14,059 bases of DNA from REEB95 sp035632055. Lineage in GTDB: Bacteria > Pseudomonadota > Alphaproteobacteria > ATCC43930 > CGMCC-115725. Shown here piece by piece: positions 1 through 6,560 of the stretch. Position numbers and translations under genes: made by a program. The notes beneath the pieces are model-generated. The model was not told where the DNA came from. It saw nothing but the letters and a program-made list of their open reading frames with translations, and did no database searches. Where the stretch lies: contig DASQHO010000078.1 of the NCBI GenBank assembly GCA_035632055.1, positions 1-14,059 on the forward strand. Reading direction: 5' to 3'. Position 1 is the first letter of the stretch; each line of letters begins with the position of its first letter.

Positions 1-389
1 GGCGGCGCAGCGCCAGTGCGGGTTTTCCAGGCCTCCGGATCGCCGGCATAGTCGAGATTGCCCTCGCCTTCGCGGCCGGCTTCCTCGTGCCAGGTTTCGG
101 CCGCGTCCGCGGTATCGGCGCCGGCGACGGCGTCGCGGCGCTCGTCCGGCGTGCTGTCGCCTTCCGGCGGCGTTTCGGTCGTGGTGCCGTCGGCGGCAGC
201 CGATTCGGTGCCGCCGCCGTCGTCCGACGTTTCGTCGCGCTCAAGCAGGGGATTCTGCTCGAGCTCGTTCTCGACATAGGCGGTGAGCTCGATGCTCGAC
301 ATCTGCAGCAGCTTTATCGCCTGCTGCAGCTGCGGCGTCATGACGAGCGCCTGACCTTGGCGGAGATCCAATCGCGGCGTAAGGGCCAT
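1..389 (-). CDS. rpoN: RNA polymerase sigma-54 factor RpoN, N-terminal part (runs off left edge)
   Basis: Alternative sigma factor that directs RNA polymerase to -24/-12 promoters opened by AAA+ enhancer-binding proteins (nitrogen, flagellar and envelope genes in alphaproteobacteria). About 129 codons are visible. The protein opens MALTPRLDLRQGQALVMTPQ and continues with the Gln/Leu-rich helix QLQQAIKLLQMSS (about residues 20-32) and ELEQNPLLE (about 42-50), which is classic Region I, the activator-responsive part. From about residue 51 to 115 it becomes a low-complexity acidic stretch rich in Asp, Glu, Gly and Thr, matching the variable Region II. The core-binding and HTH/RpoN-box regions lie outside the window. 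The ATG follows the lptB stop by 9 bp, so rpoN is probably cotranscribed with the lpt genes, a common alphaproteobacterial and proteobacterial order. The assignment is very secure. Confidence 0.96.
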   Translation of the reverse strand, partial: MALTPRLDLRQGQALVMTPQLQQAIKLLQMSSIELTAYVENELEQNPLLERDETSDDGGGTESAAADGTTTETPPEGDSTPDERRDAVAGADTADAAETWHEEAGREGEGNLDYAGDPEAWKTRTGAAP

Positions 390-398
390 GGCGACGAC

Positions 399-1256
399 CT
401 ACAGGCTGAATCTTTCGCCGAGGTAAACGCGCCGCACGTCGGCGTCGCGCACGATCTCGTCCGGTGCGCCTTCCATCAGTACCTGGCCCTGGTGAAGGAT
501 ATAGGCGCGGTCGACGATCTCGAGCGTTTCACGGACATTGTGGTCGGTGATCAGCACGCCGATGCCACGATCCTTCAGGTGGGCAACGAGATCGCGGATG
601 TCGTTGACGGCGATCGGATCGATGCCGGCCAGCGGCTCATCGAGCAGAATGAAGTGCGGCCGCGTCGCCAGCGCGCGTGCGATTTCGACGCGCCGCCGCT
701 CACCGCCGGAAAGCGCCATCGCCGGCGCGCGGCGCAGATGGGTGATCGAGAATTCGGCGAGCAGCGCGTCGAGCATGGTTTCGCGTGCGTCGGCCACCGG
801 TTCGGCGACTTCAAGCACCGCACGGATGTTCTGCTCGACGGAAAGGCCGCGAAAGATCGAGGCCTCCTGCGGCAAATAGCCGATGCCGAGCCGCGCGCGG
901 CGGTACATCGGCAACTCGGTGATGTCCTCGCCGTCGAGCGTGATCGCACCGACATCCGGCCGTATCAGGCCGGTGATGATATAGAAGCAGGTAGTCTTAC
1001 CGGCGCCATTGGGTCCGAGCAGGCCGACGGCCTCGCCGCGCTGGACCGAGACGCTGACGGCGCGCAGCACCGGCCGCTTCTTGAAACTCTTGCCGAGATT
1101 GGTCGCCACCAGGCCGGCATTCGAGGCAACGAGACGCGGCGCGCCCTCGCGGCGCACCGCTGCCGGCGCGTGCTGTGGACGGGAGGGCGCATGAGCCTGC
1201 GCGCCGTGGGTGGCTGGGCCCGATGCCGGATTATGATCGGTCGGCGGCTTCATCAT
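399..1256 (-). CDS. lptB: LPS export ABC transporter ATP-binding protein LptB
   Basis: Cytoplasmic ATPase of the LptB2FG complex, which extracts LPS from the inner membrane and pushes it across the Lpt bridge. It is 285 aa with all ABC motifs: Walker A GPNGAGKT (81-88), Q-loop Q130, signature LSGGE (182-186), Walker B ILLDEP (203-208, catalytic E207), D-loop D214 and switch H239 in TDHNVRE. The ending GAPDEIVRDADVRRVYLGERF is typical of LptB. Compared with E. coli LptB (about 241 aa) there is an N-terminal extension of about 45 residues rich in Pro, Ala and His before the first strand (LVATNLGKSF). No clear Shine-Dalgarno precedes the ATG-ATG start, and the gene begins 6 bp after the lptA stop, so translation is probably coupled. 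An internal start cannot be excluded, since the extension is not conserved family sequence as far as I recall. Function is secure; the exact start is moderately certain. Confidence 0.96.
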   Translation of the reverse strand: MMKPPTDHNPASGPATHGAQAHAPSRPQHAPAAVRREGAPRLVASNAGLVATNLGKSFKKRPVLRAVSVSVQRGEAVGLLGPNGAGKTTCFYIITGLIRPDVGAITLDGEDITELPMYRRARLGIGYLPQEASIFRGLSVEQNIRAVLEVAEPVADARETMLDALLAEFSITHLRRAPAMALSGGERRRVEIARALATRPHFILLDEPLAGIDPIAVNDIRDLVAHLKDRGIGVLITDHNVRETLEIVDRAYILHQGQVLMEGAPDEIVRDADVRRVYLGERFSL

Positions 1257-1262
1257 CGTGCG

Positions 1263-2183
1263 CTACTGTCCGCCGCCGCCAGCCGGCTTCCGGTTCGGCA
1301 CCAGCAAGCCTTCGACCCGCGGCGTCGGACCACGGGCGATTTGATTCGGCGGCGCGGCGAGAATCTGGCTGACGTTGTTCTTCAGGTCGACGACGCCGTA
1401 TTCGCCGCGCAGCTCGTCTTCGCCCTTGGTCAGTCTGACATGGCCGATCAGTGTCGCGATCTGCGGCCCGACGTTGTAGACACCTTCGTCGCCGTGCGCG
1501 ATCTGTCCAGGCGCGGAGATCAGCACATTGCCATAGCCGTTGACGCGGGTGATCTGTGCGGGCTGGTCACCTTGTTTCTCGACGTCGGCGGTAACGATGT
1601 CGGCGCGCATCCGGCGATCGCCGCGGATCACCAGCGCGTCGCCGCGTGCCACTGCGATCTGCCTCTTGTCGTACCACTCCAGCGCATCGCGCGCGGTTAT
1701 GGTCTCTCCCGGAGTCACAATGCGAAGGTCTTTCCCCGTCAGCACCATCACCGCTTGATCCACGTCGTAAACCGCATGATCGCCGAAGGCCTGTTGATCG
1801 CCGTTGTTGAAATGGACGTGGCCGTCGGCTTCAAGCCGGTAGATCTCGGTCGACGATCCGCCTTGCAGCGGATTTGAGTCGCGTTGAGCGTCTTTGCTCG
1901 TTGTCGCGGTTGGAGCGGCCGGATGGTCGGCGCTTTGGCCGACCGGACGGTAATAGGCATAAAGAATGTCGGCGGTCACGGTGGCGTTGCCGCGGGTGGC
2001 CGATGCGTTCCCGCGCGCAATGTAAACGCTATGCGCCTGCTGCCATTCGATGCCGTGATCGGCTTCAATGTGGATTGGTCGGTCGCTCGCCTGCGCACCG
2101 GCGAGCTGTGCATGCGCGCATGATGCCGCCGTGCCGGCAGCGATAAGCGCGGCCACCAAAACCGCCGCGTGCCGCAAAATCAC
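1263..2183 (-). CDS. lptA: Periplasmic LPS transport protein LptA (OstA-like)
   Basis: Periplasmic bridge protein that carries LPS from LptC to LptD through a stacked beta-jellyroll. It is 306 aa. A signal peptide (hydrophobic about 4-20) probably ends after AHA at residue 25. The mature part contains OstA-type beta-taco repeats: PIHIEADHGIEWQQ (36-49), IARGNASATRG (56-66), a second block from about 117 with VDQAVMVLTG (141-150), RGDALVIRGDRRMRAD (180-195) and NVLISAPGQIAHGDEG. The protein is much longer than E. coli LptA (185 aa), in part because of a Pro/Ser/Thr-rich stretch at about 80-115 that interrupts the first fold. It starts with GTG, which overlaps the lptC TGA as GTGA; an AAGGCG-like ribosome site lies upstream. 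Cys22 is not preceded by a proper lipobox, so I do not call it a lipoprotein. Position between lptC and lptB makes the assignment firm. Confidence 0.93.
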   Translation of the reverse strand: MILRHAAVLVAALIAAGTAASCAHAQLAGAQASDRPIHIEADHGIEWQQAHSVYIARGNASATRGNATVTADILYAYYRPVGQSADHPAAPTATTSKDAQRDSNPLQGGSSTEIYRLEADGHVHFNNGDQQAFGDHAVYDVDQAVMVLTGKDLRIVTPGETITARDALEWYDKRQIAVARGDALVIRGDRRMRADIVTADVEKQGDQPAQITRVNGYGNVLISAPGQIAHGDEGVYNVGPQIATLIGHVRLTKGEDELRGEYGVVDLKNNVSQILAAPPNQIARGPTPRVEGLLVPNRKPAGGGGQ

Positions 2184-2842
2184 GGCGTCGCCTTCGATCG
2201 TGCATTGAGGTCGAGCGACGCATGACCGGTGAAGATCATGGTCTGGCCGCGGTCGAGGATCCGCAGCCCTTGCGCCTGGACATGGCCAAAGGTGCCGTCA
2301 CCCTCGACCGGATCGTGGCTGACGGCAGTGCCTTGCGCCATGTCGATGGTCACGCTGTCGGAATGGAGCGCGTTGCCTTTGTCCTGATAGAGCTCGACGT
2401 TGCCGAATAGATCGAGTTGCTGCTGCTGCGGCTGGTAAAGACCGACATAGGCAGTCAGCTCGTCCCAATTACCGGTATTGGTCGTTAGATCCGCCTTGGG
2501 CGAATCGAGCGAGATTGCATCGTCGACTTTGGGCATTTGGCTGGCAGAGTCGGCGGTGACGACGAACGGCCGGTTATCGCGGTCGACGCCGGTATATCGC
2601 GGATCGACCATGCGCACCTGGCGTGCCTGGCTGACGTCGATTTTCGGCATGCGCGCGAATTGCACGCGATCGATCGCGCCCTGGATCCGCGGCCAAACCG
2701 CCACCAGCAGCAGCAACGCCAAGGCGGTGGCCGGCAAAATACGCTTGGCGACGCCGACAAGACGGCTGTAGCGCCGCAGCGCGCTTGCCCGCCGCTCGGT
2801 TCCGAACGGGCGTGACTGTGCCAGATCGAGCTGCGTTTTCAC
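2180..2842 (-). CDS. lptC: LPS export inner-membrane protein LptC
   Basis: Bitopic inner-membrane protein that passes LPS from LptB2FG to LptA. With the start chosen here it has 220 aa: a basic cytoplasmic N-terminus (RRASALRRYSRLVGVAKR, 17-34), one transmembrane helix (about 35-50, LPATALALLLLVAVW), then a periplasmic beta-jellyroll with typical LptC features (Asp/Asn-rich turns, QPQQQQLDLFGNVELYQDKG, HSDSVTIDM). The reading frame can extend to a TTG at 2863, but I prefer the GTG at 2842. It gives a 4-bp GTGA overlap with the kdsD stop identical to the lptC/lptA junction, and a GGGA ribosome site lies 5 nt upstream. Length is close to other alphaproteobacterial LptC proteins and slightly above E. 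coli (191 aa). LptC sequences are poorly conserved, so the call leans on topology plus the kdsD/lptA neighbours. Confidence 0.92.
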   Translation of the reverse strand: MKTQLDLAQSRPFGTERRASALRRYSRLVGVAKRILPATALALLLLVAVWPRIQGAIDRVQFARMPKIDVSQARQVRMVDPRYTGVDRDNRPFVVTADSASQMPKVDDAISLDSPKADLTTNTGNWDELTAYVGLYQPQQQQLDLFGNVELYQDKGNALHSDSVTIDMAQGTAVSHDPVEGDGTFGHVQAQGLRILDRGQTMIFTGHASLDLNARSKATP

Positions 2843-3822
2843 GCGATTCCCGCTCGCAGACAATCGTGGATGTGCAAGATGCCGAGCGGCTTGCTGGCGG
2901 CATCGACGACGAACAGGCTGGTAATGGCGTTCTGGTTCATCGTGGCCAGCGCTTCGGCGGCGAGTGCCTGCGGCCGGATGGTCTTCGGCCGGCGGCTCAT
3001 AACCTCGGCGACGCCGGCGCGTAACAGATTGTCACCCATGTGGCGGCGCAAATCACCGTCGGTGACGACACCGGCGAGACGGCCGGTGCCGTCGACGATG
3101 CCGACACAGCCGAAGCTTTTGGCCGTCATGGCGAGGATCGCATCCGCCATCGCCGTCTCGATTGGTACCAGCGGCATCGCCGATCCGTCGTGCATGATAT
3201 CGGCGACCTTGAGCAGGCGGCGACCGAGCCGGCCGCCAGGGTGCAGCTCATGGAAGTCGTCGGCGGAAAATCCTTTGCGTTCGAGCAGCGCCACCGCGAG
3301 CGCGTCGCCGAGCGCCATCATCATCGTTGTTGATGTCGTCGGCGCCAGGCCCATCGAGCAGGCTTCGGCGGCGGCTGGTAGGCGCAGCGTTACGTCGGCG
3401 GCGTCGGCCAGCGCGCTCTGTTCGCGCGCGGTGATCGCGATCAGCGGCAAGCCGAAGCGCCGCGCGTGTGCCAGGATGTCGGCGAGTTCGGTGGTTTCGC
3501 CGGAATTCGACAGTGCCACAACCGCGTCGCCAGCGGCGAGCATGCCAAGATCGCCATGGCTCGCCTCGGCCGGATGGACGAATTGCGCCGGCGTTCCGGT
3601 CGACGCTAAGGTCGACGCGATCTTGCGCGCGACATGGCCGCTCTTGCCCATGCCGGTGACCGTGACGCGACCGGAAATCGCCGCAAGCTTGTCGACGGCC
3701 GCGGCAAAGCTCGCGTCAAGCTCGGCCGCCAACGCCTCGAGCCCGACGATCTCGGTGTCGAGTACACGGCGGGCGACGATGATATCCGGCGACTCTTTCG
3801 TCTTGGCGATGGTGCGGCGCAA
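2839..3822 (-). CDS. kdsD: D-arabinose-5-phosphate isomerase KdsD/KpsF (SIS plus two CBS domains)
   Basis: Converts D-ribulose 5-phosphate to D-arabinose 5-phosphate, the first committed step of Kdo synthesis for LPS inner core. With a TTG start at 3822 it has 327 aa, against 328 in E. coli. The SIS domain (about 45-180) carries TGMGKSGHVARK (56-67), SNSGETTE (105-112) and GLAPTTSTT (158-166). Two CBS domains follow (about 208-265 and 273-325). By position, the four residues known to matter in E. coli KdsD (K59, E111, E152, H193) correspond to K60, E112, E153 and H194, a constant offset of one. The frame stays open upstream to ATGs at 3894/3891 and a GTG at 3951, but those give an N-terminus with no family counterpart. 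The TTG has GGGAGA six bases upstream. Its TGA overlaps the lptC GTG. Confidence 0.95.
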   Translation of the reverse strand: MRRTIAKTKESPDIIVARRVLDTEIVGLEALAAELDASFAAAVDKLAAISGRVTVTGMGKSGHVARKIASTLASTGTPAQFVHPAEASHGDLGMLAAGDAVVALSNSGETTELADILAHARRFGLPLIAITAREQSALADAADVTLRLPAAAEACSMGLAPTTSTTMMMALGDALAVALLERKGFSADDFHELHPGGRLGRRLLKVADIMHDGSAMPLVPIETAMADAILAMTAKSFGCVGIVDGTGRLAGVVTDGDLRRHMGDNLLRAGVAEVMSRRPKTIRPQALAAEALATMNQNAITSLFVVDAASKPLGILHIHDCLRAGIA

Positions 3823-3828
3823 CGACGT

Positions 3829-3834
3829 TCTCCC
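3829..3834 (-). promoter_or_regulatory. Ribosome binding site deciding the TTG start of kdsD
   Basis: GGGAGA on the minus strand ends six bases before the TTG at 3822. The competing in-frame ATGs at 3894/3891 have only GGGAG about 12 bases upstream, which is too far. Together with the E. coli length match, this site favours the TTG as the kdsD start. Confidence 0.5.
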
Positions 3835-3982
3835 GCTGCGTACGTCTCCGACGGCTAACACCGGGGTGCGGGAACGGAAATTCCCCCTCATCATAGGCGC
3901 AATATGCTCCCGCGATCCCCCGAAATCAACGGAACGGGGCACGAACGGCACATTATTTGCTTGGTCGAGTTAAGACTTGCTT

Positions 3983-4594
3983 TCAATGCTCGAAAAGATC
4001 GGGTCCCGGAAAACCCGCAAGATCGAGCGCCGCGCGTGTCGGCAGGAAATCGAAGCAGGCCTGGGCCAGATCGGTACGCCCCTCGCGTGCCAGCATCGCG
4101 TCCAACCGGGTTTTGAGCGCGTGCAGGTGCTCGACGTCGGCGGCGGCGTAACGCTTCTGCTCTTCGGTCAATTCCGCCGCGCCCCAATCCGACGATTGCT
4201 GCTGCTTCGACAGTTCGACGCCGAGGACTTCGCGGCACAGGTCCTTGAGTCCGTGGCGGTCGGTAAAGGTACGCACCAGCTTCGATGCCACTTTCGTGCA
4301 ATAGACCGGCGCCGCGCGCACGCCGAGATAGCGCTGGATCATCGCCAGATCGAAACGCGCGAAATGGAAGATCTTGAGAACCTTCGGGTCGCCGAGCAAC
4401 GCCTTGAGACGCGGCGCGTCATACTGACCGGCCGCGAACTGCACGAGGTGGCTGTGGCCGTCGCCGGCCGACAGCTGCACGAGGCAAAGGCGGTCACGCG
4501 CCGGATCGAGACCCATGGTTTCGGTGTCGATGGCAATAATCTTGCCAAGCGCCAGGCCGGTCGGAAGGTCGCCGCGATGTAGATGGATGGTCAT
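3983..4594 (-). CDS. rnd: Short ribonuclease D-like 3'-5' exonuclease (DEDDy)
   Basis: 3'-5' exoribonuclease domain of the RNase D family, which trims tRNA and other small RNA 3' ends. The DEDDy set is complete. Numbered from the upstream ATG at 4606, these are D27 and E29 in IAIDTET, D86 in FHFARFDLAMI, and Y153/D157 in YAAADVEHL. The protein is only 203-207 aa, so it is the catalytic domain alone. The two HRDC domains that follow it in E. coli RNase D (375 aa) are absent, as is usual for the short RNase D-like proteins of alphaproteobacteria. I start it at the second Met (4594, MTIHLHRGDLP) because family proteins commonly begin there. The ATG at 4606 adds MARP and is also possible, since neither start has a strong ribosome site. 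It lies directly downstream of tRNA-Leu on the same strand and 160 bp before kdsD. Confidence 0.9.
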   Translation of the reverse strand: MTIHLHRGDLPTGLALGKIIAIDTETMGLDPARDRLCLVQLSAGDGHSHLVQFAAGQYDAPRLKALLGDPKVLKIFHFARFDLAMIQRYLGVRAAPVYCTKVASKLVRTFTDRHGLKDLCREVLGVELSKQQQSSDWGAAELTEEQKRYAAADVEHLHALKTRLDAMLAREGRTDLAQACFDFLPTRAALDLAGFPGPDLFEH

Positions 4595-4638
4595 TGGCCT
4601 CGCCATCTCGAAACCGCCCGCGTCGCGGGGGGAAGCGG

Positions 4639-4725
4639 TGGTGCCCAGGAGAAGACTCGAACTTCCACGACCTTTCGGCCACTAGAACCTGAATCTAGCG
4701 CGTCTACCAATTCCGCCACCTGGGC
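4639..4725 (-). tRNA. tRNA-Leu (anticodon CAG)
   Basis: An 87-nt class II tRNA on the minus strand with encoded CCA. The acceptor stem is a perfect 7 bp (5' GCCCAGG with 3' CCTGGGC, discriminator A). The D region contains GGCGGAATTGGTAGACGCG. The anticodon stem CTAGA/TCTAG closes the loop TTCAGGT with anticodon CAG, which reads CUG. A variable arm (TGGCCGAAAGGTCG) has its own stem, as expected for tRNA-Leu, and the T arm carries GTTCGAGTC. The 3' end lies 32-44 bp before the rnd start. Confidence 0.97.
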
Positions 4726-4736
4726 AATCGGTCTGT

Positions 4737-4765
4737 GACTTAGAGATGCGGTCCCGCTCTGTCAA
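4737..4765 (-). promoter_or_regulatory. Probable sigma-70-type promoter of tRNA-Leu (and perhaps rnd)
   Basis: A perfect TTGACA (4765-4760, minus strand) is followed after exactly 17 bp by TAAGTC (4742-4737), a poor -10. Transcription would start near 4730, leaving a leader of about five bases before the tRNA 5' end. A strong -35 with a variable -10 is common in alphaproteobacterial stable-RNA promoters. The placement supports the call; the weak -10 limits it. Confidence 0.5.
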
Positions 4766-4853
4766 TAAATCTCCGCATTTCCGGGCTTTCGGGCGGGCTC
4801 GCCTGGTGCCGCAGCCTGTTGTAAAACAGCGCCGCAAACAGCAGGCAGAAACT

Positions 4854-5804
4854 ATGCGGTATCGCCGTTTTGTCGTTGTCGGCGCCTCGGGCTTTGTCGG
4901 GCGCTATGTCGTCAAGCGTCTCGCGGCCGAAGGCGCCACGATCGCCGCGGTCAGTCGAACCGCGAGCGCCGCGGGCTATCTCCGGCCGATGGGCGATGTC
5001 GGCCAGATCGCGCTGATCGACGCCAATATTACGGATCGCGGTCGCCTGGCGCCGCTGCTGCAGGGCGCTGAAGGCGTGATCAACTGCGCCGGCATTCTCT
5101 ATCAACGCGGTGCACGGCGATTCCAGACGCTGCACGAAACTGGTCCCGCTGGCCTCGCCGCGCTGGCCACCGCCGCGGGCGTCCGGCGCTTCGTGCATAT
5201 CTCGGCGCTCGGTGCTGACCCGGCATCGCCGGCGCTCTATGGCCGTTCGAAGGCGGCCGGCGAGATGGCGGTGCGCGCGGCGTTTCCCGCCGCAACGATC
5301 CTGCGGCCGTCGCTGATCTTCGGTCCCGAAGATGCATTCTTCAATCGATTCGCCGCGATCGCGCGCGTGTCCCCGGTGCTGCCGCTGATCGGCGGCGGCC
5401 GCACGCGCTTCGCGCCGGTGTTTGTCGGCGACGTCGCAACGGCAGTAGTCGCCGCGTTGGACCACGAGGATACGCCGGGCCGCACCTATGAACTCGGCGG
5501 ACCCAATATCGAAACGCTGCGCGCGCTGTTCGAATTGATCCTGCGCGAGACCAACCGCCGCCGGCTGCTGCTGCCGGTGCCGTTCGGCGTAGCCGCGATG
5601 GTGGGCTTGTTCATGGGGCTGTTGCCGAAACCGCTGCTCACCCGCGATCAGGTACGCATGCTGCAACGGGATTCGGTACCGGCGCCTGGCGCACTCGGCC
5701 TTGCGGCGCTCGGCATCGAACCGACGGCGCTCGACTTGATCCTGCCGACTTATCTGAATCGCTTCCGGCGGGGCGGTTTCACGGCGGGCACAACTGCGAT
5801 CTGA
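4854..5804 (+). CDS. NDUFA9-like complex I-associated NAD(P)-binding protein (atypical SDR)
   Basis: 316-aa Rossmann-fold protein of the atypical short-chain dehydrogenase/NmrA-like group that includes mitochondrial complex I subunit NDUFA9. The nucleotide-binding motif is VVVGASGFVG with the GxxGxxG glycines at 10, 13 and 16. INCAG (76-80), VHISALGA (114-121) and the pair Y129/K133 (YGRSK) follow. ILRPSLIFGPED (149-160) is the segment typical of this group. A hydrophobic stretch at about 238-259 may sit on the membrane. The frame is open from 4746, but I chose the ATG at 4854 because the Rossmann strand follows directly (MRYRRFVVVG) and an AGG lies 8 nt upstream. The upstream part is tRNA flank and low-quality sequence. 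Whether the protein binds complex I or acts as an enzyme cannot be read from sequence; no nuo genes are in view. It is transcribed toward the FzlA-like gene, 76 bp away. Confidence 0.85.
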   Translation: MRYRRFVVVGASGFVGRYVVKRLAAEGATIAAVSRTASAAGYLRPMGDVGQIALIDANITDRGRLAPLLQGAEGVINCAGILYQRGARRFQTLHETGPAGLAALATAAGVRRFVHISALGADPASPALYGRSKAAGEMAVRAAFPAATILRPSLIFGPEDAFFNRFAAIARVSPVLPLIGGGRTRFAPVFVGDVATAVVAALDHEDTPGRTYELGGPNIETLRALFELILRETNRRRLLLPVPFGVAAMVGLFMGLLPKPLLTRDQVRMLQRDSVPAPGALGLAALGIEPTALDLILPTYLNRFRRGGFTAGTTAI

Positions 5805-5822
5805 ACATCGTCGCGCGGCGAA

Positions 5823-5842
5823 TCGCCCGACGCAGCGGGCGA
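5823..5842. terminator. Hairpin after the NDUFA9-like gene, possible terminator
   Basis: Perfect 7-bp inverted repeat TCGCCCG / CGGGCGA with a 6-nt loop (ACGCAG), 18 bp past the stop codon. No T-run follows on either strand, so an intrinsic terminator is doubtful. Such stems also occur by chance in high-GC DNA. Confidence 0.25.
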
Positions 5843-5880
5843 CTAACGGCGCTTGCTGGATCGCGTTATCATAGTCCGCC

Positions 5881-6549
5881 ATGCGCGTGCTTTATCATCT
5901 CTGGCTATCGCCCTTTTCGCGCGCGATTCGACTCGTGCTCGCCGAAAAGGGTCTCGAATTCACCATGAAGGTGGAGAAGACTTGGGAGCGGCGCGCCGAA
6001 TTTCTCGCGCTCAATCCGGCCGGCGATGTACCCGTGCTGATCGAGCCGGATGGCGCTGTCCTCGCCGGCGCCTCGCCAATCGCCGAATATCTCGACGAGG
6101 TCTATCGCGACAAGCTGCTCATTGGACTCAATCCGGTCGACCGCGCCGAAGTTCGCCGCGTCGTTGCCTGGTTCGACCACAAGATGAACAGCGAAGTGAC
6201 CGACGGCCTCGTCACCGAAAAAATCATGAAACGGTTTCTTGGCTTCGGCACGCCCGATTCAACGGTGTTGCGCACGGCCAAGGCCAATCTCGGCTACCAT
6301 CTCGAATACATCACCTATCTGGCCGAACGTCGCCGGTGGTTGGCCGGCGACCATTTCTCGCTCGGCGATATCGCGGCGGCCGCGCACTTGTCGGTGATCG
6401 ACTATCTCGGCGACGTGCCGTGGGACCTGCACGAACCGGCGAAGGAATGGTACGCCCGCGTCAAGTCACGCCCGTCTTTCCGCCCGCTGCTGGCGGACCA
6501 CATTCCCGGCGCGCCGCCGCCCAAGCACTACGCCGATCTGGACTTCTAA
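5881..6549 (+). CDS. fzlA: GST-fold protein, probably the FtsZ-binding division factor FzlA
   Basis: 222-aa protein with a thioredoxin-like N-terminal domain (about 1-78; LSPFSRAIRLVLAEKGLEF, cis-Pro P51 in GDVPVL) and an alpha-helical GST C-terminal domain (about 88-200; WLAGDHFSLGDIAAAAHLSVIDYL holds the N-capping box). The usual ES or QS pair that grips the gamma-glutamyl group of glutathione is replaced by A64-S65 (GASPIAEYL), and the position of a CxxS cysteine is Ser10. Both suggest it is not a standard glutathione transferase. The length, the ALNPAGDVPVL segment and the conserved-looking tail PPPKHYADLDF match, from memory, alphaproteobacterial FzlA, which binds FtsZ and sets constriction rate in Caulobacter. 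No ribosome site is obvious before the ATG at 5881. If it is not FzlA, it is a general GST-family protein. Confidence 0.75.
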   Translation: MRVLYHLWLSPFSRAIRLVLAEKGLEFTMKVEKTWERRAEFLALNPAGDVPVLIEPDGAVLAGASPIAEYLDEVYRDKLLIGLNPVDRAEVRRVVAWFDHKMNSEVTDGLVTEKIMKRFLGFGTPDSTVLRTAKANLGYHLEYITYLAERRRWLAGDHFSLGDIAAAAHLSVIDYLGDVPWDLHEPAKEWYARVKSRPSFRPLLADHIPGAPPPKHYADLDF

Positions 6550-6560
6550 GCCGGCGGCGC

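Noticed and set aside
87..1877. 596-codon open frame on the plus strand opposite rpoN, lptB and lptA
   Set aside because: It is the antisense shadow of three well-identified genes in high-GC DNA. The translation is Arg/Asp/His-rich without any domain I recognise.
2115..2125. Cys22 of LptA as a lipoprotein cleavage site
   Set aside because: The preceding residues A-A-S lack the Leu/Val/Ile expected at -3, and an AHA signal peptidase I site follows directly.
2870..3973. 367-codon plus-strand frame opposite kdsD
   Set aside because: Ser/Ala-rich shadow of kdsD, whose catalytic residues are intact on the minus strand.
4639..4725. tRNA-Leu 3' end as an integration site for a mobile element
   Set aside because: No integrase, no direct repeat of the tRNA 3' end in the window, and both flanks are ordinary core genes.
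4740..5882. 380-codon minus-strand frame opposite the NDUFA9-like gene
   Set aside because: Arg/Gln-rich shadow of a clear Rossmann-fold gene; no motif of its own.
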